Assembly (NCBI GenBank): GCA_034509735.1
Contig: JACGWO010000004.1
Coordinates: 17,589,395-17,653,394, forward strand
DNA from: Sesamum alatum
Taxonomy: Eukaryota > Streptophyta > Magnoliopsida > Lamiales > Pedaliaceae
DNA length: 64,000 nt
Direction of reading: 5' to 3'
Position numbers and translations under genes: made by a program. The notes beneath the pieces were generated by a model. That model searched no databases. It was not told where the DNA came from and was given only the letters and a program-made list of their open reading frames with translations. Of this stretch, positions 23,962 through 34,691 are shown piece after piece. Numbering within the stretch: position 1 is the first letter of the stretch; the number at the start of each line of letters is the position of its first letter.

Positions 23962-23970
23962 TTTATATAT
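23962..23970 (+). promoter_or_regulatory. Putative TATA box of the copia LTR promoter
   Basis: tttatatat in the 5' LTR, with ctatatatac at the same place in the 3' LTR (near 32088). Related LTRs have matching boxes in their own orientation: tatttatag at 21427-21435 in B (complement ctataaata) and tttatatag near 32850 in C. Conservation of a TATA-like box at the same LTR position supports a promoter role; the start site is not visible. Confidence 0.55.
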
Positions 23971-24014
23971 GCTCCTTGCCCTTCACTTGTGAAGAGATGA
24001 TGAAATTCAAGAAT

Positions 24015-24041
24015 CACACACACACACACACACACACACAC
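24015..24041 (+). repeat. (CA)n microsatellite in the element 2 5' LTR
   Basis: A CA dinucleotide run with a counterpart at 32139-32162 in the 3' LTR, of different length. Confidence 0.85.
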
Positions 24042-24562
24042 CCCACACGTCTCTCCTCTCTCTCTCGGCCACTCTCCCTCTTCCCAAGAAATATTCTTAC
24101 TTCTTTTGTTTCATACGATTGAACTTAAGGAGGGTTGATCATGTTAACTCATAGCGTTTGATCGATCCGTCCTCTCCAAATAATATACAGTTGGTTTTTT
24201 GCTAGCACGAGGATCAAGATACGTGGGCGGATTGCGTGTACGATTTAGAGGGTCTCAATACGAGATCTTGGAGCAAAACGGGGAACAACGCAAGTAGCGG
24301 CTTGAAGACAAAACGACAATCGGGTAGGTTTTTCTCGTTTTGTTGGTGTCGGTTTTTCAACCCTATGGCCTCCATGATTTTTCTTTCTTTGCTTTGTTGA
24401 TGAGATACACCGAATGCCCGGGAGGTTCAAGGAAACACCCCTTGAACGTTTATATTTAATTCTTGTTTATGGCATGTTTTAAATTCTTGTAATTTTATTA
24501 CACCGCGCTTCCGCTTTCGCGCTCCTCCCTGGACGATCCACACGCTTTTTCCAGGCTTACAG

Positions 24563-24574
24563 TGGTATCAGAGC
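24563..24574 (+). other. Primer-binding site of copia element 2
   Basis: TGGTATCAGAGC, complementary to the 3' end of initiator tRNA-Met, one base after the LTR terminus and linker ag. Confidence 0.9.
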
Positions 24575-26643
24575 CCGGTTCGGTGTATAGGCCTAGGGTT
24601 TTATGTTTGTTTAAAGCATGAAAACGTGTATAGCATGATTTATGTGTTTCTTGATTTTTAATTATCAAGCATGTTGTTTATTATGCATGAGTTCTTGATA
24701 ATATTGGTACTTTTTGTTTTTCTTGGAAAACGGTGCCGAAAAATAAAATAGGACGAAAAATGCATTACGCGGCAGTCGGTGGCTGACCGCGCGCACAGTG
24801 CGCACAGCGTGTGCGGGGTTTCGGCCGTTACGCGTGCTGCCGGTCGCACGGGCCGATGCGTAGTCGGGCGCGCACGCATGCAGGCAAGGGAGCCTGCACG
24901 CGCGCGGCAGGCCATCGCATCAGGGGTTCTTGCGTAGTCGTTGCGCGACTAGGGAGGCCCCGCACACAAGCAGGCAGCGGAGCCTGTGCGTGCGCACCCT
25001 GCAGGCGCACCCGATGCGCGTGTGCGCGCACAGTCCGCGCACGCAGGCGGCACGGCAGGGCAACGCGCACAGGCAGAGGGGCCTGTGCGCTGCTGCCCCA
25101 CCAGCGCGCCAGAGAATGGCCAGGCGTGCCCTGCGCACGCGGGCGGCAGGCTGGGCCTGCTAGCCGACTGTGCTGACAAGCGCCGTCGGGGGCGGCGACC
25201 GTCCGCAGTCTTTTTTGTGTTTTTTCTCGTTCTTTAATTTTTTGGAATATTTTCTAAAAAATTATTTTATTTATTTTGCATGGTTTCTTGAAGATATTAT
25301 TTGGAAAGTTATTTTATTTTTTTAGATTCTGAATCTCAATATTTTATTTACTTTCAAATAATGAGGAAAGGTTTTCCTAAACAAGAAAGGGGACTACCAA
25401 TATTATGCCAAGTTTACATGCATGACTCGTTCTCTCATTTATTTTATGGAGGATGTGATTGGATATCATGTAATTATGTGCGTTGATTGAGAACGGATGA
25501 TCACAAGCCCTACACCGCATGTATGGTTCAAATTTATGTTGGGCCTATGTGCCTCTTTTATTTTCTCCTCCTCTCTTTCAGTTGCCTTGGAATAATAAGG
25601 AATTCTATCTCCCTCCAATTGTACTCCCCCAGGGATTTCTTTTTAAATTTGTAATGAGAGTAGTATAGTGGTGAGGAATTATTTTATCTTATTTCCATGG
25701 TGGAGATGAAGAATGGCCCAGATGGAGAGCCCAGAATGATGAATCTAAGGCGTTCCATGGAGACCCGAAGGAGAAATAGACCAAGGCCCATCAGCATGTT
25801 GTTGGGTTGCTATTATTAAATGTAATAGTGTAGGACCAATCCTAGATTGACCATAGGTCCACTACGGGCTCAGTGGGTCGCATAGGATTCGGGCTTGTGA
25901 TCATCCAACAGGGGCGTGCTAGGGTTTAATTTTGCATGTGGCTCTTATGGTGAATGAATGGTTTATTTATCGCACTATTGCTATGGCATGCAAACCTTCT
26001 ATAATGCATTGTGGATGTACGTATGTATGTATGTGTGGGATCTCGGTCATTAGAACTCTCACTTGGTTAGACCAAGTTAAAATATTAGACCCTTCATAAA
26101 TGGACTTGGACTCTAGGAGTTCGTCCATGCCTTCCATCCATGGCAAAGTGAGGAAGCTAGTTTCAGTCGATAGCGTGGTTTCACGAGTTGTGGCACGACT
26201 ATCATACTTAAAACAAGCTGCACTTTGTCATGAACGAGGAGTACACTGTTGACCTGTTTCACGAGTCGTGGAGGTAGCAGTGAGTCTATGAATCGAATAA
26301 TTGGGTCGGGTCTAACGCCCGAATAACGTGATTCGCTTGGAGTCCTCGGGATCACGTAAAAGGGTGAGGCAATTATCTAGGGAATCTCGTGGAACGAGAA
26401 TGGTATGGCATACCTCCCACAGGTTGTTTCCCATGTGAATCATAAAAGTGGGGTATGGGGGAGATCGTTGTGGATCCCAAGGCCACTAGGAAAAGAGTTT
26501 CTCGAAAACAACGTTTGAGAGTGTCGTGTTTTCGTATAAATAGTGGGAGTATTAAATGACTAAAGTCCAAGCGTTTAATTTTATTAAAACTTTCCATTTC
26601 AATTCTGCTGATTGTAGTTGTGTTCTTTAAATGTAGATTTAAA
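24575..26643 (+). mobile_element. Long leader of copia element 2 between PBS and gag
   Basis: About 2.07 kb without a supported gene, unusually long for a copia leader. It contains the GC island at 24770-25210, a pair of 16-bp inverted repeats (25497-25512 and 25891-25906) and a stretch at 26038-26110 matching the leader of element 1. Overlapping open frames on both strands of the GC island are composition artefacts. Confidence 0.75.
24770..25210 (+). repeat. GC-rich island with periodic palindromes in the element 2 leader
   Basis: The island has three copies of the palindromic motif CAGGCAnnGGnGCCTG, at 24881-24896, 24971-24986 and 25070-25085, spaced 90 and 99 bp. The intervening sequence is dense in gcgcac steps. 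The base composition is unlike the rest of the window, and the related patch in element 1 (15785-15990) shows it belongs to the family. Confidence 0.75.
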
Positions 26644-27504
26644 ATGTCTAAGAACCCACTATCAACCGTACTTGAGATGGACAAGTTTAATAGAACCAAT
26701 TACAACAATTGGTTGCGCAATCTGAGGATAGTTCTCGATTATGAGAACCAAGGCTACGTCATGGACGAGCCGCTTCCTAGGACCTTGCCGAAAGGATCCA
26801 CGCCTGAAGAACGTGACACATTCGAGACTTGGCATAAGGATATCCGGAAAGTCCATAGCATCATACTTGCCTCTATGACGAATGAGATTCAGAAGCAGTA
26901 TGAAAGGCTAGACGATGTCCCTTCCATTATGGCTCGCCTGAAGGATTGCTATGCGGTCCCAGACTGGCATACTAGGTATGTCGCAGCTAAGGCGTTCTTT
27001 GGAACTAAAATAACCGAAGGGTCCTCTGTACAAGAGCATGGGGTCAAGATGATTACCTTGGTGGAAAAGCTCGAAGACCTCAAAGCAGGGCTCGATAATG
27101 AGACGTACATTGATGTGATCCTTCAGTCACTCCCACCCTTCTTCGACCAATTCATTGTTAACTACAACATGAATGCTCTTGAGAAGGGTATCCATGAGTT
27201 AATTAATATGTTGGTGAAATACGAGGCAACGACCAAAAAGTCTGCGCCATCGGTGTTGTTTGGAGATGCTTCGACTTCCAAAATGAAAGGCAAGGGTGCC
27301 GGACGTTGGAAAAGGAAGAAGTGAAAGGGAAAAGCCGTCAAAGCAGCTACCAACACTAAGAGTATTCCCATAGCCAAAGTGAGGAAAGACAAAGGGAAAA
27401 GGAAGGTTGGCTCAAAGCAATAGTCGAGGGCAAATGACATATATATTCATTGCTGTGAGAAAGGGCATTGGAAAAGGGATTGCCCCAAACTCAAGCAAGG
27501 TATC
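26644..27504 (+). pseudogene. gag: Copia element 2 gag with degraded zinc knuckle
   Basis: The likely start is ATG 26644 (MSKNPLSTVLEMDKFNRTNY); an upstream ATG at 26620 in the same frame is less like relatives. The UBN2-type gag includes NYNNWLRNLRIVLDYENQGY, AAKAFFGTKITEGSS, VILQSLPPFFDQFIVNYNMN and a basic tail (KMKGKGAGRWKRKK). TGA at 27322 and TAG at 27421 interrupt the same frame before the knuckle. The knuckle at 27442-27483 reads YIHCCEKGHWKRDC: the first Cys of C-x2-C-x4-H-x4-C has become Tyr (tat at 27442). Gag would form the virus-like particle and the knuckle would bind element RNA; this copy could not do so normally. Confidence 0.87.
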
Positions 27505-27507
27505 TTT

Positions 27508-27885
27508 GTGATTGAGGTTAATATGGTTGCTAACACTGCCTCTTGGGTATTAGATATCGGCTGTGGAGCTCACATTTGCAATAATTTGCAGGTGCTAAAA
27601 AGAAGCAGAAAACTGAATAGCGAAGAGATGATCCTAAAGCTTGGAAATGGCAAGGCCATCTCGGTAGAAGCAATAGGATCCGCCACCTTAGTAGTTAGTG
27701 ATCGTATTAGTATAGAATTAGAGCAAGTTTATTACGTACCTAACATGATTAGAAATATCATTTCCATTTCATTGTTAGACAATAGTGGTTATGAGTTTAC
27801 AATCAATAAATATTGCTTTTATTTGATGAAGGGTGGAATTACTCATCTGTTTGGTATGCTCAATAACGGTCTCTTTGTCTTATAA
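27508..27885 (+). pseudogene. Copia element 2 protease, catalytic motif altered (DIG)
   Basis: Continues the gag frame. WVLDIGCGAHICNN at 27544-27585 corresponds to the aspartic protease active site, but the D-T/S-G triad reads D-I-G (Asp 27553, Ile 27556, Gly 27559), replacing the hydroxyl residue that supports the catalytic Asp. The following ILKLGNGKAISVEAIGSATL and LEQVYYVPNMIRNIISISLL match the flap and C-terminal strands of copia proteases. The frame ends at TAA 27883-27885. Confidence 0.82.
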
Positions 27886-28644
27886 CAAACGAATTTTGTT
27901 CTAAACACTCAACACAAACGTCAAATAGATAATAACGGGAACACACAACTGTGGCATGCAAGGCTAGGATATATCTCCTAAGATAGGATGAAGAAATTGA
28001 TAGACTGAAATAACCCAGAGGTTGGGGGCTTGAGTAAACTACCAACTTGTGAATCATGTCTCAGAGGGAAAATGACCAAGAAGCCCTTTGTAGGACAAAG
28101 CAGGCTTGCCACAAGTCTATTGGACTTGGTTCATACAGACGTATGTGGACCACTAAGGATGCAAGCCCGAGGTGGGTTCTTCTACTTCATAACCTTCACC
28201 GATGATCATTCGCAGTATGGTTATGTATACCTAATGATGTACAAGTCTGAAGCTCTTGAGAGGTTTAAAGAATTCAGACTTGAAGTTGAGAACCAGACCG
28301 GTTGCAAAACTAAAGTCCTACGGTCAGACCGAGGCGGGGAATACCTTAGTACTAAGTTCCTTAATTATCTTAAAGAAAACGGTATAATCTCTGAATGGAC
28401 ACCTCCTAGGATATCACAGTTAAATGGGGTCTCTGAAAGGAGGAATCGAACCTTGTTAGACATGGTCCGATCCATGATGAGTTTTACCAAACTGCCCTTG
28501 TCTTTTTGGGGCTACGCATTGGAGACGGTAGCCAAGTTATTAAACTTGGCACCAACCAGTGCACTAACCCAAACACCATATGAGATATGGCATGGCAAGC
28601 CTGCGTCTTACAACTACTTGAAAGTGTGGGGTAGCCCTGCATAG
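27886..28644 (+). pseudogene. Copia element 2 integrase (DD35E intact)
   Basis: The zinc-binding region starts near 27945 (LWHARLGYIS) with stops, ending in CESCL (28048-28062). The catalytic core follows without interruption: HTDVCGP (Asp 28138), KVLRSDRGGEYL (Asp 28327), and GVSERRNRTLLDMVRSM (Glu 28435), with 35 residues between the second Asp and the Glu. After the core come FWGYALETVAKLLN and YEIWHGKPASYNYLKVWGSP. TAG at 28642 breaks the frame just before the C-terminal domain. Same frame as gag and protease. Confidence 0.87.
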
Positions 28645-28656
28645 GTCAAGAAGCTA

Positions 28657-29235
28657 GTGGGAGACAAGCTAGAATCAAAGTCTAGCTTGTGCAGGTTCAT
28701 TGGATACCCTAAAGAAACCGCGGGTTATTATTTCTATGACCCCGTGGAACAAAAGGTGTTCGTTTCAAGGAATACAATATTCTTGGAACAAGGGTTTCGA
28801 GAAGGTGTCCAACCTAATGAACTGATCCTTGAGGAGTCAAGTGAGGCAAATCAGTTATCACCAATAGCCACAGATACCTCACTCAGAGGTTTCAGGATAA
28901 ATACCCAGAAGGCTGAGCAACCTCGAGAAGTTCAGCATGCCAGGCATGACGAACAACCTCAGGAAGAGCCAGCCCCAGTACCTGAACCGCCAGCTCCTGT
29001 TGTGTCAACGCCCACAGTTACCACCGACGTTCCCATTCTCCGTAGGTCAGCCAGAGAGTCTCGCTCTCTCGTGAGGTATGGCTTTCTAAGCACGACCAGT
29101 CAATTGGACAAGGATCCTAAGACTTACGGAGAGGCGATATTTGACATCGACTCGGGAAAATGGCTTGAGGCCATGAAAATCGAAATGGATTCCATGAATG
29201 AGAACCAAGTCTGGACACTTGTAGACCACCCGTAA
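28657..29235 (+). pseudogene. Copia element 2 integrase C-terminal domain, linker and RT start
   Basis: MGDKLESKSSLCRFIGYPKE (integrase C-terminal GKGY/GDK-type region) is followed by a Pro- and Glu-rich linker (PQEEPAPVPEPPAPVV) and the conserved RRSARESRSLVRYGFL segment. The RT start follows: DIDSGKWLEAMKIEMDSMNE, then VWTLVDHP, where a frameshift occurs at about 29230. Confidence 0.82.
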
Positions 29236-30307
29236 GGGTTAAGCCAATTGGCTGTAAATGGGTCTATAAGCGCAAACTTGGCATTGATGGAAAAGTTACA
29301 ACCTTCAAGGCTAGGCTAGTGGCAAAAGGGTACACTCAACGACCCAGGGTCGACTTTGAGGATACCTATTTGTCGGTAGCCATAGCTAAGTCCATTCGGA
29401 TCCTATTGCCATAGCAGCATGATATGACTATGAAATATGGCAGATGGATGTGAAAACAGCTTTTCTCAATGGTTTCATTGAGGAAGAGATCTACATGGAT
29501 CAGCCGCAAGGATTCACAGTCGCCGGAGAAGAGCAGAAAGTCTGCCATCTCCAGAAGTCCATCTATGGCCTCAAACAAGCATTCTGAAGCTGGAACATTC
29601 GCTTTGATGAAGTTATACGGGGTTATGATTTCATCAAGAACGAATCCGACCCTTGTGTATACAACAAAGTGAGTGGGAGCTCCATAGTGTTCCTAGTGCT
29701 TTATGTGGATGACATTCTACTCATAGGTAATGGCGTTAGAATTTTAAGTAACACAAAAGCATGGTTATCCACTCAGTTTTCCATGAAGGATTTGAGTGAA
29801 GCCTCCTACATTCTTAGCATCCAGATCGTCAGGGACAGATCTAGAAGAATGTTGGGACTGACCCAAAACTCGTATCTAGAGAAAGTCCTGAAAATATTTC
29901 GCATGGACAACTCCAAACGAGGCTTCCTTCCCATGAAGCATGGGATCAAGTTGTCCAAGAAACAATCTCCTTAGACTGATGAGGAACTTGAGAGGATGAA
30001 AGGCATCCCTTATGCTTCTGTCGTAGGAACCATCCAATATGCCATCCACTGCACGAGACCTAACATTGCTTACGCCTTAAGTGTAACGAGCAGATATCAG
30101 TCTTGTGCAGGAGAGGCACATTGGAATGCAGTCAAGAGCATCCTTAAATACCTGAGAAGGACTAAGGAAATGTCCTTGGTCTATGGCAATAGGGAACTGA
30201 TCCTAGAAGGCTTTAGCGATGCTAGCTTCCAGGCGGATGACGATGATGCAAAGTCTCAGTCAGGTTATGTATTTAGGCTCAATGGAGGTGTGGTAGGATG
30301 GAAATAG
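29236..30307 (+). pseudogene. Copia element 2 reverse transcriptase
   Basis: After the frameshift, KWVYKRKLGIDGKVTTFKAR and LVAKGYTQR are readable, then MDVKTAFLNGFIEEEIYMDQ (29452-29511), SIYGLKQAF, and FLVLYVDDILLIGNG with the catalytic Y-V-D-D at 29702-29713. Downstream are QFSMKDLSEASYILSIQIVR, GIKLSKKQSP and CTRPNIAYALSVTSRYQSC. At least three frame changes and several stops occur (for example TAG in ILLP-stop-QH and in KQSP-stop-TDEE). Confidence 0.87.
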
Positions 30308-30683
30308 TTCCAAGCAAGCAACCACAACTGATTCCACCACTGAGGCCGAATACATAGCAGCTTCAGAAGCTGCCAAAGAAGCGGTTTGGATGAGAAACTA
30401 CATCTAAGAGTTGGGTGTGGTGCCTAGCATTGCGGAACCCGTAGTTATCTTCTGTGATAGCAACGGAGCCATAGCGCAAGCGAAGGAACCGAGATCTCAT
30501 CACCAATCCAAGCACATTCTTATACGCTACCACCTTCTCAGGGAAATGGTAGGAAGAGGTGACGTCCGCATGGACCAAGTCAGCTCAGCAGACAACACAA
30601 CAGATCCGCTGACAAAGCCTATGTCGCAGAATGGTCATACGCAACATCTTGAGAAGATGGGTATTAGACATATGGATGATTAG
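30308..30683 (+). pseudogene. Copia element 2 RNase H
   Basis: In a shifted frame after the TAG that follows LNGGVVGWK: STTEAEYIAASEAAKEAVWM, then LGVVPSIAEPVVIFCDSNGA and the C-terminal HHQSKHILIRYHLLREMV with DPLTKPMS before TAG 30681-30683. TEAEY carries the acidic residue and FCDSNGA the Asp of the copia RNase H active site. It has one further in-frame stop at about 30406. Confidence 0.82.
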
Positions 30684-30690
30684 CGTTAAA

Positions 30691-30705
30691 GGTTAAGTGG
30701 GAGAA
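30691..30705 (+). other. Polypurine tract of copia element 2
   Basis: ggttaagtgggagaa immediately before the 3' LTR start. Confidence 0.78.
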
Positions 30706-32259
30706 TGTTAGAATAGGTGACCATGAAGCCATTTTTATGAAGTGAATTGTAACCTATGTCTAAACAATTTCAGAGTTTCAATAAACCTTGATGAATAAGA
30801 AAGTGATGTTCATCTGGCTCATACTTTGTCTGTATTCACTTTACTGCTTTATAATTGTTCACTACACAAAAAAAGCCCACAGACTGAGATCACATTTTGG
30901 GAACTGGAACTATGCTTGGAGGTAGGTTCATGAAATCAGTTTCGCCGAATCAGTCTGAAAATCTCCAAGTCAAGGAATCTCGGGAAATGGGTATCGAGAA
31001 TCCACTTGAGGCTTGCACTAAACATCTGCTGTCGTCTTTCATCAATGGGTGACGAGGTTCATCTATGCAATGTTAGTGGGTCAACTCGCTAAGGAGCAGC
31101 TGACTGAGGTGACTCGCGGGAACCGTCTTACGGAGGACCTTGAGTAGGGTCAGATAGGTATGACTTGAGTTTCCGATTCCAACGGTACAAGTTAATCCTT
31201 GGACTTGAGGAACTGCTGAGTTTACCTGTACACCGTGGTTGTATCTTAGATATGGTGAGAGATTACCAAGTCATAGTTACTGAGTAGTCATAAGCCATAT
31301 CTAGTGCAGTCATGATGTGCAACGTGACAGTAGTTTCCAAGAAAGGATCTGTCTCATGTCAGAGCGCTGACAGTAGCGTCTCACTGTGCTCTGAGTCTTG
31401 TCCCTAAATCCGTGGCCATAATAATTGAACAGAAGGGAAGGATTCCCTACGGCGTTTAGTGTAGGACAAGCCAACACTTAGGTCCGAGATGGGTACCTAC
31501 GTTTCCGTGCCCTAGACCCTAAGTGGTGAGACCACAGGCAGAAGGATAAATGTACTGCAGAGCCTAAATGTTCACCCCCACGCATATTCACCTAGTCTCT
31601 AGTGCCATGAACCGTTGCTAAACGGCCACCATGGTAACGGACGGATTCTAGGAATTTGTCCAAGTCTAGCTGAAGGTGAACCTAAAGAGTCACACACAAT
31701 CCGCACACAAAACGTATTTAATTTAGAATTAAATATTTGGAGAGAGATGGAACAATTAAATTATATTTAATGGGATCTTTCTTTTCTTGGAAAAATTAAT
31801 TCCTTTAATTGGATGAAAAGGAATTTAACTAATAAATTCGATTTATTGGAATTTATTGAAATGGGTTTAAAATAAATATTACTATTTATTTTATTTATTT
31901 CTTGCCCTATGGATTATTTAAATAAGATTTAAATATTCCATAAAATAAATGGATGGTTTAGATTAAAAGGAGAGATGGATGGCTAGGATTGGTTTGACCA
32001 AATCAAAGAGCTACTTTGACTAGGTCAAAATCCTAGTCAAAATAGTCTTCCAAGAGTTGGAGTTTGAAGAGGAATGGATTCCTCCTCTATATATACTCCT
32101 CGTCCTTCACTTGTGAAGAGATGATGAAATTCAAGAATCACACACACACACACACACACAACACGTCTTTCCTCTCCCTCTCGGCCACTCTCCCTCTTTC
32201 CCAAGAAATATTCTTAGTTCTTTTATTTCATACAATTGAACTTAAAGAGGGTTGATCAC

Positions 32260-32264
32260 GTTAA
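32260..32264. repeat. Target-site duplication of solo LTR C, left copy (GTTAA)
   Basis: Matches 34268-34272; the empty site exists in the 5' LTR of element 2. Confidence 0.9.
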
Positions 32265-34267
32265 TGAAAGATTGCGTGGATCGTCCCGGGAAAATTGCGC
32301 GAATGCGGAAGCGCGGTATAAAATAAAATTGCGGAATTTAAAACATGCTTTTAAAATAAAGAATACGTTTCAAGGGGTGTGCCCTTGAAATTTTCCGGGT
32401 GTTCGGTGTATCTCATGAATTAACAATATGTAAGCGATCATGGAGGCCATAGGGTTGAAAAAATAAAAGAGGCGAAAATATAAACCAAGACCTACCCGTT
32501 GTTGTTTTCGTCTTCAACGGCTACACGCGTTGTTCCCCGTTTTGCACCAAGATCTCGTTCTTGAGACCCTCCAAATCGTGACACACGATCCACCCACGTA
32601 TCTTGCATGTCGTGCTAGCCACGAACAAGTATAAATTTATTGGAGTGGATGAATCAACAACACGTTATGAATTAACGGTATTGATTCATCAATGTTCTAA
32701 TGTTCCAAGAACAAGAGAACAAGAAAAGAGTTTCTTGGAGAGTAGAAGAGAGAGAGGCGGACGAGAGAGGGGAGAGTGAGGGCCGAAAATAGTGTGTGTT
32801 GTGTGTGTGTTGGAATTTCATCAATCCCTCAAATAGTGCAAGGCTAGGGGTTTATATAGAGAAGGAGTTTAATCCTCTTTAAACTCCAACTCTTTAGAAG
32901 CTTACTTTGACTAGGATTTTGACCTAGTCAAAGTCCTAGTCAAAGTAGAATTTTGACCTTGTCAAATTCAATCCTAGCCTTTCATTTCTCCCATTAAATC
33001 TCTACCATTAAATTAATTTAATGGAATATTTAAATCCCATTAAATATTCCAAAAGGCCAAATAAATATAATAAATAAATATTAATATTTATTCTAGGCCC
33101 ATTAAATTAATTCCCTTAATAAATCCAATTTATTAATTTAATTCCTTTTATCAAATAGAAGGAATTAATTCTCCAAGAAAATATAGGACCCGATTAAATC
33201 CAATTTAATCATTCCTTTACTCCAATATTTAATTCCAAATTAAATACTAAGTGTGTGTGTGGATAGTGTGTGACTCTTTAGGTTCACCTTTTAGCTAGAC
33301 TTGGTCGGATTCCTAAAATCCGTCCGTTACCATGGGTGGCCATCTAGCAACGGTCCATGGCACTAGAGACTAGGTGAAATATTCGGGGATGAACATTTAG
33401 GCTCTAACAGTACACTTGTCCTTCTATCTTCGGTCTCATCACTTAGGGTCTAGGGCACGAAAAATGCAGGTACCCATTTTGGACCTAAGTGTCGGTCTAT
33501 CCTTACTAAACGCCGCAAGGGAAACCTTCCATTCTGTTCAGTTACTGTGGCCATAGATTTTAGGGACAAGACACAGAGCATATATGAGACTCAACTGTCA
33601 ATGCCTTTTGACAGGAGATAAATCCTTTCTTGGAAACTATTGTCACTCTGTACACCAGAGCTGCACTAGACATGGCTTATGACTACTCAAGAGTATTTTT
33701 GGCAATCTCTCACCATATCTAAGATACAGACCTGATGTATAGGTAAACTCAGCAGTTCCTCAAGTCAAAGGACTTGACCTGTACCGTTGGAACCGGGAAT
33801 ACACGTCATACCTTGCTGACCATACTCAAGGTCCTCCGTAAGACGGTTCCCGCGAGTCACCTCAGTCAGCTGCTTCCTAGCATGCTAACCCACTAACACT
33901 ACTTAGACGACCTTCGTCACCCGTCGATCAAATACGACAGCAGATGCTTAGCGCAAGTCTCAAGGGGAATCTCAGTACCCATTTTCGAGATTCCTTGACT
34001 TGGAGATTTTCGGACTGATTCGGTAAGACTGATTTCATGGACCTACCTCCAAGCATAGTCCCAGTCCCCGAAATCGATTCTCAGTCCGTGGGCTTTGTTT
34101 GCGTAGTGAACAGATATGTAATAGTAGATATAAGTGAACGTAAACAAAGTGTTGCCATATGAATTTCACTTCTTTATTCATAAATGTTTTATCAAACACC
34201 TAAAATTGTCTAGACATAGGTTACATATTCCCGCCAAAATTGGCTTACATGGTCACCTATTCTAACA
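32265..34267 (-). mobile_element. Solo copia LTR C (fifth level)
   Basis: A 2,003-bp reverse-oriented LTR (tgaaagattgcgtgg ... acctattctaaca) with TSD GTTAA at 32260-32264 and 34268-34272. It interrupts the 3' LTR of element 2, whose uninterrupted counterpart is visible at 24134-24150. It has no PBS, PPT or coding sequence, so it is a solo LTR. It is the most recent layer of the stack by position. Confidence 0.9.
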
Positions 34268-34272
34268 GTTAA
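34268..34272. repeat. Target-site duplication of solo LTR C, right copy (GTTAA)
   Basis: Matches 32260-32264. Confidence 0.9.
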
Positions 34273-34686
34273 CTCATAGCGTTTGATCGATCCGTCCTCT
34301 CCAAATAATATACACTTGGTTTTTCTCTAGCACAAGGATCAAGATACATGGGCGGATTGTGTGTACGATTTAGAGGGTCTCAATAAGAGATCTTGGAGCA
34401 AAACGGGGAACAACGCAAGTAGCGGCTCGAAGACAAAACAACAACCGGGTAGGTTTTTCTCGTTTTGTTGGTGTCGGTTCTTCAACCCTATGGCCTCCAT
34501 GATTTTTCTTTCTTTCCTTTGTTCATGTGATACACCGAATGCCCGGGAGGTTCAAGGGAACACCCCTTGAACGTTTATATTTAATTCTTGTTTATGGCAT
34601 GTTTTAAATTCTTGTAATTTTATTAGACCGCGCTTCCGCATTCGTGCTCCTCCCGGGACGATCCACACGCCTTTCCCAGGATTACA

Positions 34687-34691
34687 GAACT
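34687..34691. repeat. Target-site duplication of element 2, right copy (GAACT)
   Basis: Matches 22585-22589. Removing the element rejoins solo LTR B. Confidence 0.85.

Larger units (their letters stand above)
22590..24561 (+). mobile_element. Copia element 2, 5' LTR
   Basis: From TGTTAGAATAGG to ttccaggcttaca, followed two bases later by the PBS. It carries a TATA-like box (tttatatat at 23962-23970) and an (AC)n tract at 24015-24041. Relative to the 3' LTR it lacks 22 bp between two AGTCAT repeats (joined at 23171-23176; both repeats survive at 31286 and 31308). Confidence 0.9.
22590..34686 (+). mobile_element. Copia element 2 (fourth level), complete but inactive, ~10.1 kb
   Basis: The most complete copy. 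It has a 5' LTR of 1,972 bp, PBS, ~2.1-kb leader, gag, zinc knuckle, protease, integrase, RT, RNase H, PPT and a 3' LTR, with TSD GAACT at 22585-22589 and 34687-34691. Solo LTR C sits in its 3' LTR; without it the element is about 10.1 kb. Gene order gag-PR-IN-RT-RH is that of Ty1/copia. The two LTRs differ at scattered positions, so insertion is not recent, and the polyprotein has several stops, frameshifts and mutated key residues. Confidence 0.92.
30706..34686 (+). mobile_element. Copia element 2, 3' LTR, split by solo LTR C
   Basis: Two parts, 30706-32259 plus TSD and 34273-34686, give 1,973 bp without the insert, against 1,972 bp for the 5' LTR. It ends cccaggattaca, then TSD GAACT. It differs from the 5' LTR by scattered substitutions and short indels. 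Confidence 0.88.

Noticed and set aside
24658..25237. Several overlapping open frames on both strands rich in Arg, Ala and Cys
   Set aside because: They occur in all frames of the GC island, where stop codons are rare by composition, and lie in a retrotransposon leader. No motif was recognised.
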